Shown: positions 44,057 through 52,359 of the stretch, one piece after another | How the letters are laid out: each line of letters starts with the position of its first letter | Numbering within the stretch: the stretch's first letter is position 1 | Origin: Tsukamurella sp. TY48 | GTDB lineage: Bacteria > Actinomycetota > Actinomycetes > Mycobacteriales > Mycobacteriaceae | DNA: 64,000 nt | Assembly: GCF_019656655.1 (NCBI RefSeq) | Contig: NZ_BPMV01000002.1 | Span: 992,001-1,056,000 of the forward strand | Direction of reading: 5' to 3' | Notes under the pieces: model-generated | The model's database searches: none | Told to the model about the DNA's origin: nothing | What the model saw: only the letters and a program-made list of their open reading frames with translations | Program-made: the position numbers and the translations under genes

Positions 44057-45079
44057 ATGAAACTCGGCCTGTACAACGCCGTCCTGCACGATCGACCGCT
44101 GCCCGACGCGCTCGCCGTGATCGCCGGACTCGGTCTCACCGGGATCGAGATCAACACCGGCGGGTTCCTGCCCGCCGTCCACGTCCCGACGATGGACGAC
44201 ATCCTGGTGAGCGACACCGCCCGCGACGACTTCCTCGGCGGATTCGAGGGGACCGGTGTCGGCATCGCGGGGCTGAACTGCAACGGCAATCCGCTGCATC
44301 CGAATCCCGCCATCGGGGGCGAGCACGCCGAGGACGTGCGGCGATCGATCCGGCTGGCTGCGCGGCTCGGGCAGCATCGCGTGGTCACCATGTCGGGGTT
44401 GCCGGGCGGCGAGCCGGGCGCGACCCGGCCCAACTGGATCGTGAACGCGTGGAACTCCGCCGCGCTCGACGTGCTCGACCACCAGTGGGCGATCGTCGCG
44501 GACTTCTGGCGCGAGATCGACCGGCTGGCCCGCGATCACGACGTGAAGGTGGCGCTGGAACTGCATCCGCAGAACGTGGTGTTCAACAGCGACTCCGTGC
44601 ACCGCCTGATCGAGCTGACGGGGGCCACGAACATCGGAGTCGAACTCGACGCCTCGCACCTGTTCTGGCAGCAGATGGATCCGGTCGCGGTGGTGCGCCA
44701 TCTGGGCGATCTCGTGGTGCACGCGGCGGCCAAGGACGTACGGATCAACGCCGAGCACGCCGCCCTCAACGGCGTGCTGGACAACGGTTTCCGGCGATTG
44801 TCCTCCGACGATCCCCGCACCAACCTCGGCGGCGACGAGTGGGCGAACGAGTGGCCGGAACGGTCCGCGTGGGATTTCGTCGCGCTCGGCAAGGGACACG
44901 ACACCGCTTACTGGACCGAGTTCCTCCGCGCCCTGCACGAGGTGGACCCCGACATGATGGTCAACATCGAGCACGAGGACACCGAGCTCGACCGCGTCGA
45001 GGGAGTGGCGGTGGCGGCCGGCGTGCTCCAGGCGGCCGATGCCGCCCTGGAGCGATCGCTCCTGCCTCCTACAGCGTGA
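44057..45079 (+). CDS. Sugar phosphate isomerase/epimerase family TIM barrel
   Basis: 340 residues of the xylose-isomerase-like superfamily with a GLYNAVLHDRPLPDALAVIAGLGLTGIEINTGGFLP start. Metal-site segments are CNGNPLHPNP, ALELHPQNVVFN, GVELDASHLFWQQ, HAAAKDVR and MVNIEHEDTEL. It is larger than IolE/IolH because of inserted loops. It starts after AAGGAG at ATG 44057 and is co-transcribed with the preceding dehydrogenase. It likely isomerises, epimerises or eliminates on the keto-sugar made by its partner. Its end overlaps the convergent gene by 11 bases. Confidence 0.83.
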   Translation: MKLGLYNAVLHDRPLPDALAVIAGLGLTGIEINTGGFLPAVHVPTMDDILVSDTARDDFLGGFEGTGVGIAGLNCNGNPLHPNPAIGGEHAEDVRRSIRLAARLGQHRVVTMSGLPGGEPGATRPNWIVNAWNSAALDVLDHQWAIVADFWREIDRLARDHDVKVALELHPQNVVFNSDSVHRLIELTGATNIGVELDASHLFWQQMDPVAVVRHLGDLVVHAAAKDVRINAEHAALNGVLDNGFRRLSSDDPRTNLGGDEWANEWPERSAWDFVALGKGHDTAYWTEFLRALHEVDPDMMVNIEHEDTELDRVEGVAVAAGVLQAADAALERSLLPPTA

Positions 45080-46247
45080 CCCAGCACCCGGCGGCGATCG
45101 ACTCGGTCATCGCGTCCAGAGCACGGGCGCTGCGTACCGCGTCGGCCGCCGTCGCCCCCTCGGGTGTTCCGGTCACGATCGACCGCATGAACCGCTGCGC
45201 CTCGATCACCTTGAGATCGTCGTAGCCCATCGGATTGGCCGAACCGGGCTGGAACGCCGCGAAATCACCGCTCCCCGGCCCCACGTAGACCGTGGACACG
45301 GGCTGGTCCTGGAACGTTGCGCCCAGCGAGGTCTCGAGTTCGCCCATCCGGCGGTAGTCCCACCGGATCATTCCGGTGGTCCCGTGGATCTCGAAACCGT
45401 AGGAGTTCTGCTCGCCCACCGCGATCCGGCTGGCCTCGAGCACGCACCGCGCCCCCGACACCAGGCGCAATTGGGCACCCACGTAGTCCTCGTTCTCGAC
45501 CGTGCCGCGCACACCGCCGGTGGCAAGCTGATGGCCGGACGTGGCACCGGAGGGCTCGGACCGCTCCGGAATGAAGATCGCGGCGTCGGCCACCAGGGAG
45601 TCGATGTCACCCAAGAGGAAGCGAACGAGGTCGACACCGTGCGAACCCAGATCACCGAGCACGCCGTTGCCGCCGCGAGCGCGCTGGTACCGCCAGGTGA
45701 GCGCGCCGTCGGGATGCGCGGCGTAGTCGCTGAAGAAGCGGAAGCGAGCGTGGGTGACGGTGCCGATCGCACCGTCGGCGATCATCGTGCGCGCGGCCTC
45801 GACGGCCGGCGCATTGCGGTAGTTGAAGCCGACCGCGGTCACCAGATCGCGCGACCGCGCCGCCTCGTCCACAGCGCGGGCATCGTCGGCGGTCAGCCCC
45901 ACGGGCTTCTCGATCCACAGGTGCTTACCGGCTTCGAGGACGGCCGTGCCGATCTCGCGATGGAGGAAGTTGGGCACGGTGACCGAGACCGCGTCGATGT
46001 CGTCGTCGGTGAGCACGTCGCGCCAGTCGGTGTACGCGCGCTCGGCACCGAACCGATCGGCGAACTCGGCGGCCCGGCCGGGAACGTCATCGGCCACCGC
46101 GACCAGCACCGGACGGGCCGGGCCCTGCGGGTAGTGATGCGGAACGCGGGTGTAGGCCTGGGCGTGCACACGGCCCATCCATCCCATCCCGATCACTGCC
46201 ACGCGCACCGGTTGGAGCGCACCGCCGGGCTGTGCGGAATCGGTCAT
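45069..46247 (-). CDS. Gfo/Idh/MocA family dehydrogenase
   Basis: 392 residues, again of the long subfamily: VRVAVIGMGWMGRVHAQAY, WIEKPVGLTADDA, GFNYRNAPAVEAARTMI, LTWRYQRARGGNGVLGDLGSHGVDLVRFLLG and GFEIHGTTGMIRWDYRRMGEL. These resemble levoglucosan-dehydrogenase-like enzymes. It starts at ATG 46247 with GGAGGTGC upstream, divergent from the MFS sugar symporter gene, and probably oxidises a substrate imported by it. The substrate is unknown. Confidence 0.86.
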   Translation of the reverse strand: MTDSAQPGGALQPVRVAVIGMGWMGRVHAQAYTRVPHHYPQGPARPVLVAVADDVPGRAAEFADRFGAERAYTDWRDVLTDDDIDAVSVTVPNFLHREIGTAVLEAGKHLWIEKPVGLTADDARAVDEAARSRDLVTAVGFNYRNAPAVEAARTMIADGAIGTVTHARFRFFSDYAAHPDGALTWRYQRARGGNGVLGDLGSHGVDLVRFLLGDIDSLVADAAIFIPERSEPSGATSGHQLATGGVRGTVENEDYVGAQLRLVSGARCVLEASRIAVGEQNSYGFEIHGTTGMIRWDYRRMGELETSLGATFQDQPVSTVYVGPGSGDFAAFQPGSANPMGYDDLKVIEAQRFMRSIVTGTPEGATAADAVRSARALDAMTESIAAGCWVTL

Positions 46248-46321
46248 GGAGCACCTCCGTTGTCGGATCACCTACGTCGTCGACTCCCATGATGGCAGAT
46301 ATCCGACTCGAATTCACCTTT

Positions 46322-46350
46322 TGTCCTAACATTCGTTCAAATTCAACGAA
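46322..46350. promoter_or_regulatory. Operator-like elements between dehydrogenase and MFS symporter genes
   Basis: TGTCCTAACA at 46322-46331 fits all ten positions of the IolR consensus KGWCHTRACA as I recall it. Directly next to it, TTCGTT (46332-46337) and AACGAA (46345-46350) form a perfect 6-base inverted repeat around seven bases. The region is unusually AT-rich for this genome and should carry the divergent promoters. Confidence 0.55.
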
Positions 46351-46416
46351 ACACTTCCCAAACTCGACTTCTTCTGTTGTGATCAACATCACCGAACAGG
46401 TGAAGGGAACCCCCAC

Positions 46417-47847
46417 ATGGCCCACGGCAGCATCGATACTCCGCACGGCGGCGTCGCACTCCCGCCGCTGAGACCGGGACCGCATCAGCGGCGCCTCGAC
46501 CTGGTGGCGGTGGTGGCGACCTTCGGCGGCCTGCTCTTCGGCTACGACACCGGCGTCATCAACGGCGCGCTGGAGCCGATGAAGAAGGATCTCGGCCTCA
46601 CCTCGGTGACGGAGGGACTGGTCACCAGCACGCTGCTGATCGGCGCGGCGGTCGGCGCACTCGCCTGCGGGCGACTCAACGACCGACTGGGCCGCAAGAG
46701 GACCCTCACGCTGCTGGCCGTGATCTTCTTCGGCGGCACCATGGGCGCCGTCTTCGCGCCGGACCTGTTGGTGATGCTTCCCGCGCGCTTCGTCCTCGGG
46801 TTCGCCGTGGGCGGCGCCTCCGTCACCGTGCCCGTGTACCTGTCCGAGCTCGCGCCCACGGAACGGCGCGGGGCGCTCAGTGGCCGCAACGAACTGGCGA
46901 TCGTGATCGGCCAGATGTCGGCCTTCATCATCAACGCGATCATCGCGAACGTCTGGGGCGAGCACGAGGGCGTCTGGCGCTACATGCTGGCCGTCTGTGC
47001 GGTGCCGGCCGTCTTCCTGTTCATCGGCATGCTCCGGATGCCGGAGTCGCCGCGCTGGCTGATCTCCAAGGGCCGCGACGACGAGGCGCTCGGCGTGCTG
47101 ATGCAGATCCGCTCCGAGGACCGCGCCCGGGCCGAGATGGCCGAGGTCGGGCATCTGGCCGAGGAGGAGGCCGCCACGAAGACCGGCGGGTGGTACGACC
47201 TGTCCGTGCCGTGGATCCGGCGGATCATGATCGCCGCCATCGGTCTGGCCATCGCGCAGCAGGTGACCGGCATCAACTCGGTCATGTACTACGGCAGTCA
47301 GTTGCTCACCGTGGCCGGGTTCGACGCGAACTCGGCGTTGCTCGCCAACATCGCCCCCGGCATCATCGCCGTGGTCGGCTCCGCGATCTGTCTGTTCTTC
47401 CTGATCGACCGAGTGCCCCGCCGCACCATGATCATCGGCGGTCTCATCGCCACCACCACGTGTCACGGGCTCATCGTGATCGCCTCGCTGCTGATCCCCG
47501 AGGGCATCGTCAAGGCCTACGTGATCCTGGCCCTGGTCGTGCTGTTCGTCTTCTGCATGCAGCTGGCGCTCAACGTGCCGGTGTGGGTGTGCCTGTCCGA
47601 GCTGTTCCCGCTGCGGATGCGCGGATTCGGCATGGGGCTCAGCGTCCTGGTGCTGTGGGTGACGAACGCCATCGTGGCCTTCGGTTTCCCGATCATGGTG
47701 GACGCCACCGGGATCACCGGATCGTTCATGGTCTTCTTCGTGCTCGGCGTGTTCTTCGTGGGTTTCCTGTGGAAGTTCCTGCCCAATACCTCGGGCCGCT
47801 CGCTGGAGCAGCTCGAGGAGTCCTTCGCCTCCGGCGATTTCCGCTGA
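46417..47847 (+). CDS. MFS sugar-porter family transporter, probable inositol/sugar:H+ symporter
   Basis: 476 residues, 12 helices, SP family. The signatures are GGLLFGYDTGVINGAL, GRLNDRLGRKRTL, LSELAPTERRGAL, MPESPRWLISKGR, QQVTGINSVMYYG and VWVCLSELFPLRMRGFGMG. These match bacterial IolT-type inositol porters and related sugar symporters. The IolR-like site in front supports inositol import. A universal stress protein gene follows after 32 bases, likely co-transcribed. Confidence 0.88.
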   Translation: MAHGSIDTPHGGVALPPLRPGPHQRRLDLVAVVATFGGLLFGYDTGVINGALEPMKKDLGLTSVTEGLVTSTLLIGAAVGALACGRLNDRLGRKRTLTLLAVIFFGGTMGAVFAPDLLVMLPARFVLGFAVGGASVTVPVYLSELAPTERRGALSGRNELAIVIGQMSAFIINAIIANVWGEHEGVWRYMLAVCAVPAVFLFIGMLRMPESPRWLISKGRDDEALGVLMQIRSEDRARAEMAEVGHLAEEEAATKTGGWYDLSVPWIRRIMIAAIGLAIAQQVTGINSVMYYGSQLLTVAGFDANSALLANIAPGIIAVVGSAICLFFLIDRVPRRTMIIGGLIATTTCHGLIVIASLLIPEGIVKAYVILALVVLFVFCMQLALNVPVWVCLSELFPLRMRGFGMGLSVLVLWVTNAIVAFGFPIMVDATGITGSFMVFFVLGVFFVGFLWKFLPNTSGRSLEQLEESFASGDFR

Positions 47848-47879
47848 TCCGACCATCCGCTCACGAGAGGAATGCCCGC

Positions 47880-48233
47880 ATGACGATTCTGGTCGCCGTT
47901 TCCGATACCCCGGAGGGTCGCGCCGCGCTGGCGCAGGCCGTCGCGGAGGCGAAGATGCTCGACACCGATCTGGTGGCGATGAACCTGGGGCTGCGCCCCC
48001 TGGACGTGGCGCGGTACAAGGAGGCCGTCGCCATCACGGTGGTCGACCGGCACGGCCGCGGCGACCGCGATCCCGCCGACGCCGTGCTCGACGAGGTACA
48101 GGAACGTGGCATCGAACGCCTCGTGATCGGGATGAAACGAAGGTCCCCGGTGGGCAAGGCGATCCTCGGCAGCCTGAGCCAGCGGCTGCTGCTCAACTGC
48201 CCCGTCCCCGTGCTCGCGGTCAAGGTCGACTGA
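47880..48233 (+). CDS. Universal stress protein (UspA family)
   Basis: 117-residue single UspA domain: ILVAVSDTPEGRAALAQAVAEA at the N-terminus and the nucleotide-binding segment GMKRRSPVGKAILGSLSQRLLLNCPVPVLAVK at the C-terminus. AGAGGA precedes ATG 47880. Small Usp proteins beside transporters may tune transport or signal energy state; its role here is unknown. It is too short to assign more. Confidence 0.88.
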   Translation: MTILVAVSDTPEGRAALAQAVAEAKMLDTDLVAMNLGLRPLDVARYKEAVAITVVDRHGRGDRDPADAVLDEVQERGIERLVIGMKRRSPVGKAILGSLSQRLLLNCPVPVLAVKVD

Positions 48234-48240
48234 TTCGACC

Positions 48241-48246
48241 TATCCT
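48241..48246 (+). promoter_or_regulatory. -10 element giving a probable leaderless transcript
   Basis: TATCCT ends six bases before the GTG start of the hydrolase-ABC gene at 48253. Transcription should therefore begin at or next to the start codon. No ribosome site and no clear -35 are visible. Confidence 0.5.
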
Positions 48247-48252
48247 GGGGCG

Positions 48253-50715
48253 GTGCCGAGACCACGCGCCCCCTGGGCCGCCCCGTCCGGCCGCCGATCC
48301 ACCACCGTCGCCGCGCTGATCGCGGTCCTGGTGCTGGTCGGCGGTCTGGTGTTCGCCTGCTCGCCCGACCGAGGTCCGTCGGTCCGCCAGACCGAGGCGA
48401 TGCTCGACGGTGCCGGGGTGGCGCTCGACACCTCGTTCTTCGTTCCCGACGGGGCCGCCGGCCCCCTCCCGGCGGTGCTCCTGGCACACGGCTTCGGCGG
48501 CTCCAAGGCCGATGTGGAGGCGGAGGCGAAACAGCTCGCGGCGGGCGGCTACGCCGTCCTCACGTACACGGCACGCGGATTCGGGAAGTCGACCGGTCTG
48601 GTGGGACTCGACTCCCCCGACTCCGAGGTCGCCGATGCCCGCAAGCTGCTCGATTGGCTGAGCACCCGCCCCGAGGTGCGCCAGGACGGCCCCGGCGATC
48701 CGCGGGTCGGCGTGGCGGGCGGCAGCTACGGCGGCGCCCTGGCCCTCCTGCTCGCCGGCCATGACCGTCGCGTGGACGCCATCGCGCCACGGATCACGTA
48801 CTGGAATCTGGAACAGGCCCTCTTCCCCGGCGGCGTGTACAAGAAGCAGTGGGCCGGAATCCTGTTCACCATGGGCGGCGGTTGCGCGAAGTTCGAGCCC
48901 GCGGTCTGCGAGATGTACAACCGGGTCGCCCAGGGCGGAGCGCTCACCGATGGCGACCGCGCCCTGCTCGCGGCGCGAAGCCCGGCCTCGGTGGGCTCGT
49001 CCATCCGCGTTCCCACGTATCTCGCACAGGGCGAGAGCGATTCGCTGTTCCCGTTGGACCACTCCGACGAGGCGGCACGGCGGATCGCCGAGAACGGCTC
49101 GCCCGTGGCGATGGACTGGATCGCGGGCGGCCACGACGGCGGCGATCGCGAGGATGCCCGCGTCAACGCCCGCACCAAGGACTGGTTCGACCGCTACCTC
49201 AAGGGCGAGGACGCCCCCGCCGTCCCCGCCTATCAGGTGACCCGCACAGGCGGCATCGACTCCGAGACCGGTACGCAGGCCCTGCGCTCGGCCAGCACCG
49301 ACCGCTACCCGGGACTCGAAGGAACGCAGACGCGCACCGTCGAACTGACCGGCGGCCCGCAGAACGCCGAGAATCCGCCCGGCGGCGCACCACCGTCGAT
49401 CTCGGGTGTCCCCGGGCTCGGCGGCAGCCTCGGCGCCGCGGGCGCACTCCTGGGCTCGGCCGGACTCTCACGCGACCTGCCCGCCCAGTCCGCGGGCTTC
49501 GAATCAGCACCGCTGGATACCAATCTCACGGTGACGGGCGCCCCGTCGATCACCATCAAGGTCGACTCCGCCGCCCCGGACGCCGTGCTCTTCGCCAAGC
49601 TCTACGACGTGGGCCCCGACGGATCGCAGGCACTGCCGCAGCAGCTCGCCGCGCCGATCCGCATACCGTTGGCTGGCGGTAGCGCCACCACCACGGTGCG
49701 CCTGCCCGCCATCGACCACGAATTCGACGCCGGGCACCGCCTGCGCGTCGCGTTCTCCACCACCGATCTCGGCTACCTGTCACCGAATGCTCCGGCGATG
49801 TACACGATCTCGGCTACCGGGCCGCTCACCGTGCCCGAAGTTCCGGGCTTGGTGTCGGCGCCGCGGCCCCTGCCGACGTGGGTGTGGGCACTGCCCATCA
49901 TCGCGCTCGCGGTGGCGGCGGCCCTCGTCCTCATCGGGCGCCGGCGCACATCCGCACCCGCCGATCCCGATCTGGCCGATGTGGCGCTGCAGATCACCGG
50001 CCTGTCCAAGAAGTACGCCGGCGGCGACGGCTACAGCGTGCGCGATGTGACCTTCCGCGTGGACCGCGGCCAGGTACTCGGACTGCTCGGCCCGAACGGT
50101 GCCGGCAAGACCACCACGCTGCGGATGCTGATGGGACTGATCACCCCCGACGAGGGCGAGATCCGCGTCTTCGGGCACGTGATCCGGCCCGGCGCACCGG
50201 TGCTCTCTCGGGTGGGCGCCTTCGTGGAGGGCGCGGGCTTCCTGCCCCATCTCTCGGGTCGCGCGAATCTCGACCTGTACTGGCGTGCCACCGGCCGTCC
50301 GATCGAGGACGCGCACTTCGAAGACGCCCTGGCGATCGCGGACCTGGGCTCCGCACTCGACCGTGCGGTGCGCACCTACTCGCAGGGCATGCGGCAGCGA
50401 CTCGCGATCGCCCAGGCGATGCTGGGCCTTCCGGACGTCCTCGTGCTCGACGAGCCGACCAACGGACTCGATCCTTCCCAGATCCGCGAGATGCGCGCCG
50501 CCATCGTGCGGTACGGCGCCACCGGCCGCACCGTGATCGTGTCGAGCCACCTCCTCGCCGAGGTGGAGCAAACCTGCTCGCACGTGGTCGTGCTGCGGCG
50601 CGGGCAGCTGATCGCGGCCGGCACCGTCGACGAGATCGTGCACGCCGACGGCTCCGGGGCACCGCGCAGCCTCGAAGACGCCTTCCTCCAGCTGACGGGT
50701 GGTGACGACGAATGA
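48253..50715 (+). CDS. Exported alpha/beta-hydrolase (S15/CocE type) fused to a cytoplasmic ABC ATPase
   Basis: 820 residues. A basic N-terminus and a hydrophobic helix at about 18-36 anchor an S15/CocE-type hydrolase: LLAHGFGG, nucleophile Ser158 in GGSYGG, likely acid in GESDSLFP and His in AGGHDGGD. A jelly-roll PepX C-terminal-type domain follows to about 535, with a Gly/Pro/Ala-rich insertion. A second membrane helix at about 542-562 (WVWALPIIALAVAAALVLI) returns the chain to the cytosol. There lies a full ABC domain: Walker A GPNGAGKTT at 613-621, signature YSQGMRQR, Walker B VLVLDEPTNGLD. The permease gene overlaps by four bases. Predicted to couple an outside hydrolase or esterase/peptidase to an ABC-2 exporter. 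The substrate is unknown. Confidence 0.9.
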   Translation: MPRPRAPWAAPSGRRSTTVAALIAVLVLVGGLVFACSPDRGPSVRQTEAMLDGAGVALDTSFFVPDGAAGPLPAVLLAHGFGGSKADVEAEAKQLAAGGYAVLTYTARGFGKSTGLVGLDSPDSEVADARKLLDWLSTRPEVRQDGPGDPRVGVAGGSYGGALALLLAGHDRRVDAIAPRITYWNLEQALFPGGVYKKQWAGILFTMGGGCAKFEPAVCEMYNRVAQGGALTDGDRALLAARSPASVGSSIRVPTYLAQGESDSLFPLDHSDEAARRIAENGSPVAMDWIAGGHDGGDREDARVNARTKDWFDRYLKGEDAPAVPAYQVTRTGGIDSETGTQALRSASTDRYPGLEGTQTRTVELTGGPQNAENPPGGAPPSISGVPGLGGSLGAAGALLGSAGLSRDLPAQSAGFESAPLDTNLTVTGAPSITIKVDSAAPDAVLFAKLYDVGPDGSQALPQQLAAPIRIPLAGGSATTTVRLPAIDHEFDAGHRLRVAFSTTDLGYLSPNAPAMYTISATGPLTVPEVPGLVSAPRPLPTWVWALPIIALAVAAALVLIGRRRTSAPADPDLADVALQITGLSKKYAGGDGYSVRDVTFRVDRGQVLGLLGPNGAGKTTTLRMLMGLITPDEGEIRVFGHVIRPGAPVLSRVGAFVEGAGFLPHLSGRANLDLYWRATGRPIEDAHFEDALAIADLGSALDRAVRTYSQGMRQRLAIAQAMLGLPDVLVLDEPTNGLDPSQIREMRAAIVRYGATGRTVIVSSHLLAEVEQTCSHVVVLRRGQLIAAGTVDEIVHADGSGAPRSLEDAFLQLTGGDDE

Positions 50716-51590
50716 CCGCACAGACCGATTCGGTGACCGAACACGACGGTGCCGCACCCGGGTACGCGCCGGGGCGCACGCTCACGGTGCGGGTGGAGCT
50801 GGCGCGCCAATTCCGGCGGCGCCGCACGCTGGTGATGGCGGGGTTGCTCGCAGCGCTGCCGATCGTGCTCATCGTGGCCCTCGCCGTGGGCAGTGACGAC
50901 GAGAGCCGCCGGGGTGGCCGGCCGTCGATGTTCGATGTGGCCACCGCGTCCGGGCTCAATCTGACGGCGACGGTGCTCATCGCGGGCACCGGATTCCTCC
51001 TCGTGATCCCGGTGGCGTTGTTCTTCGGCGATGCCATCGCCTCGGAGGCCGACTGGTCGTCCCTGCGGTACCTGTTGGCGGCGCCCGTGCCCCGGACCAG
51101 GCTGCTGATCACGAAGGCGATCGTCGCCCTCATCCTGTCGGTGGCGTCCGTGGCTCTGCTCACGGCTGTCGCGCTGGTCGCCGGGACCCTCGCCTACGGA
51201 TGGGGTCCGCTGCAATCCCCCACCGGGACATCGCTCCCCGCGGGTGAGGGTCTGTGGCGGCTGCTGCTGGCGGCGGCCTTCATCATCGGTTCCGAGCTCG
51301 CCACCGCGGGGCTCGCGCTGTGGCTCTCCACCCGCACCGACGCCCCGCTCGCGGCCGTCGGCGGCGCGGTGGGCCTGACCGTGATCGGTAGTGTGCTCGA
51401 TCAGGTGACCGCCCTGGGCGGGTTGCGCGCGGCGCTGCCCGCGCACTGGCAGTACGCCTGGACCGATCTGCTGCAGCCGTCGATCGAATGGGCCGGGATG
51501 GCGCAGGGACTGTCGCTCTCGGTGAGCATCGCGGTGGTCTTCTTCGCCCTCGCCGTGCGCGGTTTCCGCTACAAGGACGTGGTGAGCTGA
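50712..51590 (+). CDS. ABC-2 type transporter permease
   Basis: 292-residue membrane protein. The cytosolic N-terminal stretch (TLTVRVELARQFRRRRTLVMAGLLAALPIV) and six hydrophobic segments are typical of ABC-2 permeases; SLRYLLAAPVPRTRLLITKAIVALIL is the characteristic coupling region. It starts inside the stop of the hydrolase-ATPase gene (ATGA) and is clearly its partner. As a half-size permease it would dimerise with two copies of the fusion. Confidence 0.88.
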   Translation: MTAQTDSVTEHDGAAPGYAPGRTLTVRVELARQFRRRRTLVMAGLLAALPIVLIVALAVGSDDESRRGGRPSMFDVATASGLNLTATVLIAGTGFLLVIPVALFFGDAIASEADWSSLRYLLAAPVPRTRLLITKAIVALILSVASVALLTAVALVAGTLAYGWGPLQSPTGTSLPAGEGLWRLLLAAAFIIGSELATAGLALWLSTRTDAPLAAVGGAVGLTVIGSVLDQVTALGGLRAALPAHWQYAWTDLLQPSIEWAGMAQGLSLSVSIAVVFFALAVRGFRYKDVVS

Positions 51591-51591
51591 C

Positions 51592-52359
51592 ATGCCGTGG
51601 AGCACCAAGCAGCTGGCGGATCTCGCCGGCACCACGGTGCGCGCCGTCCGGCACTACCACCACGTGGGCCTGCTCGACGAGCCGATCCGGCAGAGCAACG
51701 GCTACAAGCAGTACGGGGTCGATCACCTGCTGCGGCTGGTCCGGATCAAACGGCTCTCCGAGCTCGGTTTCTCGCTCCAGCAGATCGGCGGGATGGGCGA
51801 CGCCCAGACCCTCACGGCGGATGCGGTGCACGCGCTGGACGCGGAGCTGAAGGAGTCGATCGAGCGGATGCAGCAGGTGCGCGACGAGCTCGCGACCATG
51901 CACCGCGACGAGATGCCCACCGACCTCCCGGCCGAGGTCGCTGCATTCGCCGAGGGTATGTCCGAGGCGGACCGCTCGTTGATCGTGGTGATGACCCGGG
52001 TGCTCGGACCGTCGGGCATCACCGCCTACGCCGATATGCTGCGCTACTCGTCGAAGCTGAAGCCGCCCGCCGATCCGACACCGGAGTTCGACGCGCTCAC
52101 CGTCGACTCGGACGACGCCACCCGGCAGGCGCTCGCCGAACGGATGCTGCCCCACTCGATCGACCTCATCGAGAACAATCCGGCGATCGCCACGGCCACC
52201 GCCGAATCCCCGCGGGGTGCCGGACACTTCGCCCGGACCGTCGCCGAGGCGATGCGCGACCTGTACAACCCCGCGCAGCAGGACGTGCTGGCCCGGCTGG
52301 GCAGGCTGATGGACGCGCACCGCGCCGCGCGGGAGGACCGCGCGGCCGATCAGACCTGA
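51592..52359 (+). CDS. MerR-family transcriptional regulator
   Basis: 255 residues. The N-terminal MerR winged helix is STKQLADLAGTTVRAVRHYHHVGLLDEP, with a YGVDHLLRLVRIKRLSELGFSLQQI second helix region. A coiled dimerisation helix (about 80-105) and a C-terminal helical domain without cysteines follow, so it is not a metal sensor. It begins one base after the permease stop, so it probably auto-regulates the hydrolase-ABC operon. Its last ten bases overlap the convergent peptidase gene. Confidence 0.88.
   Translation: MPWSTKQLADLAGTTVRAVRHYHHVGLLDEPIRQSNGYKQYGVDHLLRLVRIKRLSELGFSLQQIGGMGDAQTLTADAVHALDAELKESIERMQQVRDELATMHRDEMPTDLPAEVAAFAEGMSEADRSLIVVMTRVLGPSGITAYADMLRYSSKLKPPADPTPEFDALTVDSDDATRQALAERMLPHSIDLIENNPAIATATAESPRGAGHFARTVAEAMRDLYNPAQQDVLARLGRLMDAHRAAREDRAADQT

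Noticed and set aside
48253-48363. Lipoprotein signal (cysteine 36 after GLVFA) on the hydrolase-ABC fusion
   Set aside because: Phe at the -2 position is atypical, and cleavage would still leave the second helix and cytosolic ABC domain. An uncleaved anchor is simpler.
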